In this document: positions 6,683 to 13,769 of the stretch, one piece after another
Numbering within the stretch: position 1 is the first letter of the stretch
How the letters are laid out: every line of letters begins with the position of its first letter
Assembly (NCBI GenBank): GCA_046760985.1
Contig: JBHIFE010000024.1
Coordinates: 1 to 16,368, forward strand
DNA from: JBHIFE01 sp046760985
GTDB lineage: Bacteria > Chloroflexota > Dehalococcoidia > Dehalococcoidales > RBG-16-60-22
Direction of reading: 5' to 3'
Length of the DNA stretch: 16,368 bases
Notes under the pieces: generated by a model
The model's database searches: none
Seen by the model: the letters and a program-made list of their open reading frames with translations, nothing else
What the model was told of the DNA's origin: nothing
Position numbers and translations under genes: made by a program

Positions 6683-7350
6683 ATTTCTGGCGAAAAGCCT
6701 TGGTCATTACCTGGAAAGACACCCTCTCCGAGACACGCACCAAGGAGATTATCTCTTCGGTGCTGGTTTTTGCACTTCTGGTGATAGTGACCTTTAATTT
6801 TGCCTTTGGAGCAGGTCGGGAAAAGACAGAGCTGGTAGCCCCAGGCATCCTCTGGGTAACCTTCGCTTTTGCCGGGATATTGAGCCTCAACCGCTCCTTC
6901 ATCCCGGAGAAGGAACAGGCTTGCCTTGAGGGGCTAATGGTATGCCCTATAAGCCGAGAGACTATCTATGTTGGTAAGATGCTAGGAAGTTTGCTCTTTA
7001 TGTTGATTATAGAAGCAATAGCGCTGCCTATCTTTGCTTTTCTTTTCAATTTGCCAGTTCTCTCGCTGCAGATTGTGGTCATTACCATTTTAACTACGAT
7101 AGGATTTGTCGCCGTCGGCACTCTATTTTCTGCCCTAGCGGTTAATACTAGGGCACGGGAGATGGTACTGCCCATCCTTTTCCTTCCCATTGTGGCTCCC
7201 ATAATTATTAGTGCCGTTAAAGCCTCGGGACTGGCGCTCTCCGGTGAACCCTGGGGTAGCTTATCCTCCTGGCTTCAGATAATAGGAGCTTTTGATGTCA
7301 TTTTCCTGGTAGCGTCATTTTTGATCTTTGCCTTCGTTATTGAAGAATAA
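6679..7350 (+). CDS. ccmB: Haem exporter permease subunit CcmB
   Basis: A 223-residue membrane protein with about six hydrophobic helices, the normal length for CcmB. Its ATG overlaps the ccmA stop by four bases (ATGA). Family features are the N-terminal KDTLSETRTKE segment, the LNRSFIPEKEQACLEGLM region after the second helix (RxFxxE-type conserved loop) and PILFLPIVAPIIISA. CcmB partners CcmA in the ATP-dependent step that frees haem-loaded CcmE from CcmC. Confidence 0.95.
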   Translation: MNFWRKALVITWKDTLSETRTKEIISSVLVFALLVIVTFNFAFGAGREKTELVAPGILWVTFAFAGILSLNRSFIPEKEQACLEGLMVCPISRETIYVGKMLGSLLFMLIIEAIALPIFAFLFNLPVLSLQIVVITILTTIGFVAVGTLFSALAVNTRAREMVLPILFLPIVAPIIISAVKASGLALSGEPWGSLSSWLQIIGAFDVIFLVASFLIFAFVIEE

Positions 7351-7374
7351 AAAAGCTGTGAAGCAGAGGGAATT

Positions 7375-8034
7375 ATGAAAAGAGATATCCTGCTTTGGTC
7401 GAGTGTGGCGCTGATGGTGGCTGCGCAGTATCTTATCTTTGTTTACGTCCCGACTGAGGAGACCATGGGGATTGTGCAAAGAATCTTTTACCTTATGGTC
7501 CCTACAGGATGGCTGTCTTTGCTGTCCTTCCTCATTGTCTTTATTGGCAGTATCCTCTATCTGGTAAAGAGGGAGAGCAAGTGGGATATTATAGCTTATT
7601 CCTCAGCTGAGCTTGGGATCATCTTTACCAGCTTGGCTTTACTTACCGGTGCTATCTGGGCAAAGCCGGTTTGGGGAGTGTGGTGGGCTTGGGAGCCGCG
7701 CTTGACTTCTACCCTCGTTCTGTGGTTCATCTATCTCGCTTATTTTGTGGTGCGTTCTTTTGCCACTGAGGAACCACGAGGAGCCACTTTTGCCGCTGTC
7801 GTCGGCATTGTCGGCTTCATTGACCTACCCATTATTGTTCTAGCCACTACCCTGTGGCGGGGAATGCATCCTGGACCGATGATTTTCCAAGGTGGGCTAG
7901 CTCCACCTATGCTGTTAACTCTCCTGGTCAGCCTAACTGCCTTTACCGCTTTATATTTTCTCCTCTTGATTCAGCGAGTTTCAATGAAGAGTGACCAAAT
8001 TGAAGTAAAAAGATTAAAGAAATTACGCGATTAA
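7375..8034 (+). CDS. ccmC: Haem delivery protein CcmC
   Basis: A 219-residue protein with six predicted helices starting at ATG 7375, after a GAGGGAA ribosome site and 24 bases past ccmB. The tryptophan-rich extracytoplasmic loop reads WGVWWAWEPRLTS (starting near residue 100), the WWD motif that holds haem for transfer to CcmE. The second half includes the TLWRGMHPGP segment with a histidine expected to be an axial haem ligand. It acts with CcmE, CcmA, CcmB and CcmD, all of which are found here. The RVSMKSDQIEVKR tail is cytoplasmic. Confidence 0.96.
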   Translation: MKRDILLWSSVALMVAAQYLIFVYVPTEETMGIVQRIFYLMVPTGWLSLLSFLIVFIGSILYLVKRESKWDIIAYSSAELGIIFTSLALLTGAIWAKPVWGVWWAWEPRLTSTLVLWFIYLAYFVVRSFATEEPRGATFAAVVGIVGFIDLPIIVLATTLWRGMHPGPMIFQGGLAPPMLLTLLVSLTAFTALYFLLLIQRVSMKSDQIEVKRLKKLRD

Positions 8035-8062
8035 GTTGACAATTTAATTGGAGGAGTAAAAA

Positions 8063-8221
8063 ATGGAGAATGCCAACTATTTATTTGCCGCTTTTGCCAT
8101 AGTCTGGGCAGTGATTTTCGGCTATATCCTTCTTTTGTTCAATAGCCAAAGGAGATTAAGACGAGAAATAGACTCGCTAAAAGAAGCACTTAAGAAAAAG
8201 GGAATGAACAATAGAAGTTAA
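8063..8221 (+). CDS. ccmD: Small membrane protein CcmD
   Basis: A 52-residue ORF starting at ATG 8063, preceded by GGAGGAG about six bases upstream. It has the typical CcmD layout: a short polar N-terminus (MENANYLF), one membrane helix at about 7-26 (FAAFAIVWAVIFGYILLLF), then a basic amphipathic helix (QRRLRREIDSLKEALKKK). CcmD is needed to release holo-CcmE from the CcmABC complex. Position directly after ccmC is the usual one. The identification rests on size, topology and synteny, since CcmD sequences are poorly conserved. Confidence 0.88.
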   Translation: MENANYLFAAFAIVWAVIFGYILLLFNSQRRLRREIDSLKEALKKKGMNNRS

Positions 8222-8315
8222 ACTTTTTAATCATGGAGTGTCTTTGTTAATGAAGCGAGGAGCTTTCTTGAAGCCAATCGGAGGTATATGTAAGCCACCT
8301 TGAGGAAGTTTAGTG

Positions 8316-10616
8316 ATGAAGCGCCTGACCAGCCTAACCTTAAGAAAGAAGATCGCTCTTCTCACTGCGCTGGGACTACTCTTTGCAGTTAGCGTATTTA
8401 GCTTTTTGGGTATGCGAGCCGTGAACCAAGCTACCGAAACAATGTTGCAGGACCGACTGACTACTGCTAGCCTTATGGCAGATTATATAGACGAAGCGCT
8501 AGGACGTGCCCTCACCGAGCTGGAGAATACTGCTGGGATGATAGAAAGTGGCGGCGGAAAAGGCAACTTTGAAGCTCAAATAGAAGCACTGGTGAACACA
8601 TATTCACGCTTGTCAATTTATACTCATGGTATCTACCTCCTCAACGAACAAGGGCAGATTATATGGAGCAAACCAGAGATCGCCGGAATAGAAAGTTTCA
8701 ACATCTCCTTCTATCCTAGTATCAGTCAAGCCATAACAAGAGGCGAGGCTGGCATCTCTGGGCTTGTTTTAGCACCAGGGACTAATGTCCCGGTTGTTTT
8801 TCTCGCCAGCCCGACTAAAGGAGGACAGCAAGGCAGCAAAAGTGTACTTGTTGTTGCCATTGACCCTGCTCAATCAAGTATTGGCGGTTTTGTCCAGCCG
8901 GTAAGATTAGGGCAGACAGGCTATGTTGAAATTATAGATCAAAACGGGGTCGTTGTTGCCAGAACAGAGCCTGGACCCGAGCTGGCTCCTTTTGAGAGAA
9001 GTGACCATAGCGGTCGCTTTGCCGCATTAATTGCCGCTGGAGAACCAACCCGTGGGCTATGTCATACGTGTCATGAACCTGTGCAAAGGGTAGAAAGGAG
9101 GGACGTATTAGCCTTTGTTCCCCTCTCTGAGGCTCGTTGGGGGGTGGTCATCCGGCAGTCAGAGGAGGAAGCGCTCGCTCCTGTCCGTGAGCTGCGTCTA
9201 AGTTTGCTTCTCTTCGGAGCGGGACTAATCATAATTACCTTTCTATTCGTGGTTATAACTACCCGAGATGTTGTAAGCCGCGTTAGAATGCTCACTACTG
9301 CTTCCCGAAGGATAGCTGAGGGAGATTTAGTTAGTCCGGTTACTACTTCCGCGCAAGATGAGGTTGGCATACTAGCTCAGACATTCGATGACATGAGAAC
9401 CAAACTAAGGACTTCCTACGGGGAGCTAGAGCAAAGGACGAAGGAACTCTCCTCTTTGCTTGGCGTGTCCGAGATTTTAACTTCCCTCCCCGATTTATCC
9501 AATCTAGACACTGCACTCGGTAGTGCTCTGGACAGGACACTTGAAATAATGAAAGCAGACACCGGCGGCATACTCCTGTGGGACGAAGAAAGGCAAATGC
9601 TATGTTACCGAGTTCATCACGGTTTGTCCCAAAAGTATGTTCAAGGGGTGTACTGTCGTTTGGGTGAAGGTATAGCGGGAAGGGTGGCTCAAACTGGAGA
9701 GGCTATTTTGGTGGAAGACATCTCAACGGATCCTCGGGCTGCGCACCCTGGCCTCATAGCTGCCGAAGGTCTCCGGGCATTTGCCAGTGTCCCCCTGCGC
9801 TCAAAAGATAAAATTTTAGGCGTGCTTAATATTGCCAGTCATGAGGCACGTAAATTCTCTTCCGACGATGTCCGGCTTTTGGAGGGTATAGCTAGACAGA
9901 TTGCTACTGCTATTGAAAACGCCAGGTTGCACCAGGAAGTGCAGCACAAAGAGAAGATTCGGGGTGAGCTACTGCGTGAGATATTCTCGATCCAAGAAGA
10001 AGAACGGAAGAGAATTGCCCGGGAGCTACATGATGAGACAAGCCAGGTTCTAGCTAGCTTAACCGCTAATCTCGAAGCTGCGACCGGCATGTTACCCACC
10101 GGTACAAATAAAGCCAAGACCGTGTTAAGAAAAGCACAGGCTCTATCCGTTAACGTTCTAGATGAATTACATCGGTTGATCTATGAACTTCGTCCCACGT
10201 TGCTCGATGATTTAGGGTTGGTGGCTGCTATACGGTGGTTAGTAGATAATAATTTGGGGGCGGCAGGGGTTGCCGTTAACTTCAAGACTGCCGGACGGGT
10301 GAGGAGATTGGATCCTCAGTTGGAGACAATACTGTTCCGAGTTGTCCAAGAAGCTGTTTACAACATCGCCAAGCATGCCCAGGCTAAGATTGCCGAGGTA
10401 AGTCTACACTTTGAAAAGAATGCCATTAGAGTTTGCGTCAGAGACGACGGCAAAGGTTTTGATGTTGGGGAGGCAATAAGTTCAAAGGCTAGACCGCGTG
10501 GGTTGGGGTTACTGGGTATGAAGGAAAGGGTGGAACTGGTGAACGGCACCTTGAGTATTCAGTCAAACCCCAGTGGTGGTGGCACAGAACTCAATATTAA
10601 AATTCCCCTAAATTAG
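8316..10616 (+). CDS. Sensor histidine kinase with CXXCH-bearing Cache domain, HAMP, GAF and NarL-type kinase core
   Basis: A 766-residue kinase from ATG 8316, with GAGGAA eight bases upstream; GTG 8313 directly before it is possible. The order is TM1 (12-33), a large double-Cache-like extracytoplasmic domain (about 38-290), TM2 (295-315), HAMP (316-370), GAF (about 392-540), HisKA_3 with RELHDET (phospho-acceptor His572) and an HATPase domain with the N-box EAVYNIAKHA and the DDGKGFD and RGLGLLGM glycine loops. Within the Cache domain, residues 249-253 are CHTCH, a CXXCH haem c attachment site with His-Glu-Pro following. If loaded, the protein would be a haem c sensor of redox state or a gaseous ligand, made by the Ccm system encoded directly upstream. 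The response regulator follows ten bases downstream. Haem attachment is inferred from the motif and topology. Confidence 0.93.
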   Translation: MKRLTSLTLRKKIALLTALGLLFAVSVFSFLGMRAVNQATETMLQDRLTTASLMADYIDEALGRALTELENTAGMIESGGGKGNFEAQIEALVNTYSRLSIYTHGIYLLNEQGQIIWSKPEIAGIESFNISFYPSISQAITRGEAGISGLVLAPGTNVPVVFLASPTKGGQQGSKSVLVVAIDPAQSSIGGFVQPVRLGQTGYVEIIDQNGVVVARTEPGPELAPFERSDHSGRFAALIAAGEPTRGLCHTCHEPVQRVERRDVLAFVPLSEARWGVVIRQSEEEALAPVRELRLSLLLFGAGLIIITFLFVVITTRDVVSRVRMLTTASRRIAEGDLVSPVTTSAQDEVGILAQTFDDMRTKLRTSYGELEQRTKELSSLLGVSEILTSLPDLSNLDTALGSALDRTLEIMKADTGGILLWDEERQMLCYRVHHGLSQKYVQGVYCRLGEGIAGRVAQTGEAILVEDISTDPRAAHPGLIAAEGLRAFASVPLRSKDKILGVLNIASHEARKFSSDDVRLLEGIARQIATAIENARLHQEVQHKEKIRGELLREIFSIQEEERKRIARELHDETSQVLASLTANLEAATGMLPTGTNKAKTVLRKAQALSVNVLDELHRLIYELRPTLLDDLGLVAAIRWLVDNNLGAAGVAVNFKTAGRVRRLDPQLETILFRVVQEAVYNIAKHAQAKIAEVSLHFEKNAIRVCVRDDGKGFDVGEAISSKARPRGLGLLGMKERVELVNGTLSIQSNPSGGGTELNIKIPLN

Positions 10617-10626
10617 GAGGTTTCCA

Positions 10627-11274
10627 ATGGATAAGATAAAAATACTTGTAGTAGATGATCACGCCATAATGCGAGATGGCATTCGTGCTTTACTTGGTAT
10701 CCACGATGACATCGAGATAGTAGGAGAAGCATCTGAAGGAAAGGAAGCTATTGAGAAAGCATTAGAGCTAGCACCTAATGTGGTAGTTATGGACATAGCT
10801 ATGCCTGGTATGGATGGTCTAGAAGCTACCCGTCGCATAAGAAAAAAGAACCCAAAAGTGAAAGTCTTAGTTTTAACTCAGCACGACGATAGAGAGTATG
10901 TATTATCGGCCATCAAGGCAGGAACTGCTGGTTTTGTACCCAAGAGAGCACTAGGTTCAGAACTAGTATCAGCTATACGCGCCGTGTACAAGGGAGACTC
11001 TTTTTTGTACCCGTCTGTAGCTGGAGCACTAATTGAGGACTACCTGCGCCAAGTCGAAGAAGAACCCTACGACCGCCTGACCGATAGGGAGAGAGAAATA
11101 CTCAAGCTAATCGCTGATGGTCACACTAGTCGAGAAATTGCCGATATGCTCTTTGTCAGCTTAAAGACAGTTCAAGGTCACCGAACCAAAATAATCGAAA
11201 AGCTAGGTATACACAATCGTACTGAACTCATCAAATATGCTATCCGTAAGGGACTAGTAAACATAGATACGTAA
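10627..11274 (+). CDS. NarL/FixJ-family response regulator
   Basis: A 215-residue regulator starting at ATG 10627 behind a strong AGGAGG that overlaps the kinase stop codon. The receiver domain (1-120) has the acidic pair Asp10/Asp11, phospho-acceptor Asp56 (VVVMDIAMPGMDG), the switch Thr in VLVLTQHDD and the conserved Lys in GFVPKRA. The C-terminal LuxR-type helix-turn-helix (about 148-210) reads LTDREREILKLIADGHTSREIA with the recognition helix around VSLKTVQGHRTKI. It is the cognate partner of the adjacent kinase, also of NarL type. The targets are not visible. Control of the nearby cytochrome and ccm genes is a reasonable inference. Confidence 0.96.
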   Translation: MDKIKILVVDDHAIMRDGIRALLGIHDDIEIVGEASEGKEAIEKALELAPNVVVMDIAMPGMDGLEATRRIRKKNPKVKVLVLTQHDDREYVLSAIKAGTAGFVPKRALGSELVSAIRAVYKGDSFLYPSVAGALIEDYLRQVEEEPYDRLTDREREILKLIADGHTSREIADMLFVSLKTVQGHRTKIIEKLGIHNRTELIKYAIRKGLVNIDT

Positions 11275-11322
11275 TCAGAATCGACGGGCACAGCAAATTC
11301 GGCAGGGATTGTTTTAACAGAT

Positions 11323-11424
11323 TTATTTCTTTCTCCCTTGGTATTGCTGGTATAATGCACCGCCCACTGCCACCCAAGCTAGCAACGGCACTACGCATAT
11401 AATGAGTAATGACGCGAATAACAT
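11323..11424 (-). CDS. Doubtful 33-residue single-helix membrane ORF
   Basis: On the minus strand, ATG at 11424-11422 opens a 33-codon frame. It has one strong hydrophobic helix (LFASLLIICVVPLLAWVAV), then GGALYQQYQGRKK and a stop, which is the layout of small membrane proteins. The only ribosome-site-like sequence, GTAGG, is weak and a little far. It lies in a region with decayed genes, so it may equally be the tail of a broken membrane protein gene or chance. Confidence 0.22.
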   Translation of the reverse strand: MLFASLLIICVVPLLAWVAVGGALYQQYQGRKK

Positions 11425-11537
11425 TGATTAAGCCTACCTGACGCCTTTCATTACGGTTCGCCCCAACGACTGTTATTATTTTCTCTTTCCTAATAGACCT
11501 AGAGCAACGGCATTTGTACCCCTTTCTCACCAATAAG

Positions 11538-11768
11538 TTACCTATTTTTTGTTAAAACATCCCTGCTTATTATCTCTAGACCAACATGAAAGAAAGGCTC
11601 TAAGCAAAGCCCGAATGCGTCTCGCATTATGGTGTGGTCGTCCACTACAAGTATCTTTATCTTATGTCGCAGGATCTCTATGGCTTTGCTGTAGCTCTTT
11701 GTGGTACAATGCGAAGGGACAGCCATTTCATGGAAATTGTAGTGCATGCCAGTTGGCAAACTGTGCAC
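11538..11768 (-). pseudogene. Decayed response regulator receiver-domain start
   Basis: The minus-strand frame contains KIKILVVDDHTIMRD, almost identical to residues 3-17 of the intact regulator at 10627 (KIKILVVDDHAIMRD). At DNA level the match runs from about 11665 down to 11602. The differences fall mainly at third codon positions, which indicates a paralogue once under selection rather than a recent copy. Just after RD one base is missing relative to the intact gene. Restoring it continues the match as IRALL. The frame closes soon after, without the phospho-acceptor Asp or the helix-turn-helix. No start codon is present at the equivalent position. The upstream part of this ORF is not recognisable. 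Confidence 0.7.
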
Positions 11769-11960
11769 AAGGTGAAAATAGATACTTTTGGCAATAGCCT
11801 CGATTTGATTTGCAGGGAATCCTGTAACTCGGCTGACAGGTTTACTTGACCTTTAACTTGGTTATCTAATTTTCCTCCTTTAATAATTCAAGGGGGTGGT
11901 TTAGAGAAGGTAGAGCTTCGTTAATGTTTCCGGTCAGTGGCTTTCGCCAAATGCTTTACA

Positions 11961-11965
11961 GGGAG
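11961..11965 (+). promoter_or_regulatory. Ribosome binding site of the S41 protease
   Basis: GGGAG lies seven bases before ATG 11973. It favours that start over the in-frame GTG at 11937, which has no ribosome site. Confidence 0.65.
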
Positions 11966-11972
11966 TGAGCCG

Positions 11973-13130
11973 ATGTCAAAAAGAATGAAATTTATACTAA
12001 TAAGCCTATTATTGGTAACCGTTCTTGCTCTCTCTTTTGGCATTGGCTACGACTTGGGTAACCGAACTCCGCCAAGCTCAAGGGAGGGTCTGGAGAATGT
12101 GGAGGAAGCTTGGGATATTATCCTCAATGAATATGTGGATAAGGCTCAGCTTGATCCCGGCGCGCTGAGCCGAGGCGCTATTGAAGGTATGATAGAGGCG
12201 TTGGATGATCCTTACACCTCTTACCTGGATGCTGAAACCTATGAGCTAGGCTTGACTGCTCTGGAAGGAGAGTTTGAAGGTATTGGCGCTCATGTAACCA
12301 TTAGAGATGAGCAGCTGACAATTATCGCTCCCATTCCCGATTCACCGGCGGAAAAGGCAGGCGTTAGAGCTGGCGATGTAATCCTGGAAATAGATGGTAT
12401 GCCCACTGCAGAGATGAGCTTGGCTGAGGCGGTACTTAAAATCCGCGGACCTGAGGGAACATCTGTCAGGCTCCTTGTCATTCACAAGGGCTTGGGTCAG
12501 ACTGTTAAGCAATACGAGTTGATGGAGGAAATTGAAATAGTCAGAGCTAAAATTGAGCTGCCCAGTATCTATTTTGAGATGAGGGAGGACATCGGTTACA
12601 TTAACATCACTTATTTTTCTGTGCGCACCAATGAGGAGCTATCATCAGCGCTACAAGATATGACCCGGGAAGCAGCTACAGGCATCATCATTGACCTGCG
12701 GCGTAATTCGGGTGGTCCACTGACAGCAGTGGTTGATGTTGCCAGCCACTTTTTAAAGGAAGGTGTGATTGTCAATGTGGTGGACAGCCAAGGAAAGCAA
12801 ACTGCCCTTGAGGTTAAACCTATGAAGGTAACTACTGACTTGCCTGTGGTTGTTTTGGTGGGCAGTTTTACTGCCAGTGGTGGTGAGGTGCTGGCGGGGG
12901 CTTTGCAGGATTATGGTCGGGCTACCGTTGCTGGCAGCAAAACCTTCGGTAAAGGCAGTGTCAATATGCTCCATAAGCTCAAAGATGGCTCAGCTTTATA
13001 TATCACCACAGCTCGCTGGCTTACTCCTAATGGGCGACCCATTGAAGGTGAAGGAATAGAGCCTGACTATGAGTTTGAGCTTAAGGGAGAGGAGGCTATT
13101 CACTGGGCGATAGAGCACCTGAGGAGCTAA
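11973..13130 (+). CDS. ctpA: Carboxyl-terminal processing protease, S41 family (CtpA/Prc-like)
   Basis: A 385-residue serine protease starting at ATG 11973. An N-terminal signal anchor (residues 6-26) places it outside the cytoplasmic membrane. A short N-terminal helical region precedes a PDZ domain, residues about 85-175 (GIGAHVTIRDEQLTI, SPAEKAGVRAGDVILEIDG), which binds substrate C-termini. The catalytic domain has GYINITYFS, IIDLRRNSGG, the nucleophile Ser302 in FTASGGEVLAGAL and, 25 residues later, the general base Lys327 in KTFGKGS. This is the Ser/Lys dyad spacing of the family. The length is typical. Such enzymes trim or degrade extracytoplasmic proteins. It follows a long spacer and probably starts a new transcription unit with the macrodomain gene. 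Confidence 0.95.
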   Translation: MSKRMKFILISLLLVTVLALSFGIGYDLGNRTPPSSREGLENVEEAWDIILNEYVDKAQLDPGALSRGAIEGMIEALDDPYTSYLDAETYELGLTALEGEFEGIGAHVTIRDEQLTIIAPIPDSPAEKAGVRAGDVILEIDGMPTAEMSLAEAVLKIRGPEGTSVRLLVIHKGLGQTVKQYELMEEIEIVRAKIELPSIYFEMREDIGYINITYFSVRTNEELSSALQDMTREAATGIIIDLRRNSGGPLTAVVDVASHFLKEGVIVNVVDSQGKQTALEVKPMKVTTDLPVVVLVGSFTASGGEVLAGALQDYGRATVAGSKTFGKGSVNMLHKLKDGSALYITTARWLTPNGRPIEGEGIEPDYEFELKGEEAIHWAIEHLRS

Positions 13131-13183
13131 GAATGAGGTGCTTTATTACCTTGAAACTAAGCTTTTAGAACAGGGTGAGAGAC

Positions 13184-13756
13184 ATGGGAAATAACCTGGT
13201 GCAGATAAAAGTTAATCAAGCGAAGCTCTCCATAATCAAGGGCGACATTACACAGCAGGCTACCGATGCTATAGTTAATGCGGCTAATCCTAGTTTGATG
13301 GGGGGTGGTGGTGTGGATGGAGCCATCCATCGGGCAGGTGGTCCGGCTATCTTGGAGGAATGCAAGCAAATCGTCTTCAGGCAAGGGCGTTTGCCAACAG
13401 GTAAGGCGGTAATTACCACTGCTGGGAATTTGAAAACAAAATATGTCATCCATACCGTTGGTCCTGTCTGGCATGGGGGGAGTAAAGGGGAAGCTGAATT
13501 GCTGGAGAGCGCCTATCAGGAGAGCTTAAGATTGGCTGCCGAGAACCAGCTGGCTAGCATTTCCTTTCCCTCAATAAGTACCGGTGCCTATGGCTATCCG
13601 GTTGATAAAGCTTCAAGGGTAGCCCTGAGAACAGCTATCTCTTTTCTTCGGGAGAGCGCCACTTCCATTAAAGAGGTAGTGTTTGTCCTCTTTGATTCTG
13701 GAACCTTTGATGCCTACTCTTCGGCTCTCCAAGAAATATTGGGAAAAGAGGATTGA
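13184..13756 (+). CDS. Macrodomain protein (MacroD/YmdB-like ADP-ribose hydrolase)
   Basis: A 190-residue single-domain protein, starting at ATG 13184 with GGTGA just upstream; the in-frame GTG at 13175 overlaps that site. The macrodomain signature is complete: GDIT, VNAANPSLMGGGGVDGAIHRAGG (Asn32 and Asn35 of the NAAN motif, and the glycine loop), GKAVITTAG, YVIHTVGPVW and the FPSISTGAYGYP phosphate loop. The family binds ADP-ribose and removes acetyl or ADP-ribosyl groups, for example from O-acetyl-ADP-ribose or mono-ADP-ribosylated proteins. The VDGAIH glycine/aspartate loop fits the catalytically active MacroD class. No ADP-ribosyltransferase or toxin partner is seen nearby, so a housekeeping role in ADP-ribose metabolism is more likely than an antitoxin role. 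Confidence 0.95.
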   Translation: MGNNLVQIKVNQAKLSIIKGDITQQATDAIVNAANPSLMGGGGVDGAIHRAGGPAILEECKQIVFRQGRLPTGKAVITTAGNLKTKYVIHTVGPVWHGGSKGEAELLESAYQESLRLAAENQLASISFPSISTGAYGYPVDKASRVALRTAISFLRESATSIKEVVFVLFDSGTFDAYSSALQEILGKED

Positions 13757-13769
13757 AGGGAGATAATAA

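Larger units (their letters stand above)
11275..11972. other. Long spacer with gene remnants, no intact convincing gene
   Basis: About 700 bases separate the response regulator from the protease. Several overlapping ORFs of 60-100 codons on both strands have no coherent family signature. The minus-strand half nearest 11600-11770 holds a decayed response regulator start. A short membrane ORF lies at 11323-11424 on the minus strand. Another stretch on the minus strand, about 11770-11880, begins with a ribosome-site-like AAAGGAGG and reads as protein-like sequence only if a frameshift is allowed. No clear rho-independent terminator follows the response regulator. Confidence 0.6.

Noticed and set aside
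9071..9370. Minus-strand ORF of 99 codons inside the kinase gene
   Set aside because: It is a shadow of the kinase frame; its Ser/Thr/Arg-rich translation shows no domain and has no ribosome site.
11549..11849. Plus-strand ORFs of 70-80 codons in the spacer
   Set aside because: They lie opposite the regulator remnant, have Cys/Trp-rich composition, no ribosome site and no recognisable motif.
11846..11872. TTGACC with TAATTT as a promoter for the protease
   Set aside because: The spacer is only 15 bases and the -10 is weak; not strong enough to list.
13184..13756. Macrodomain as an antitoxin of a DarTG-like or other ADP-ribosylation system
   Set aside because: No ADP-ribosyltransferase gene lies next to it, and it sits between a protease and a metal transporter.
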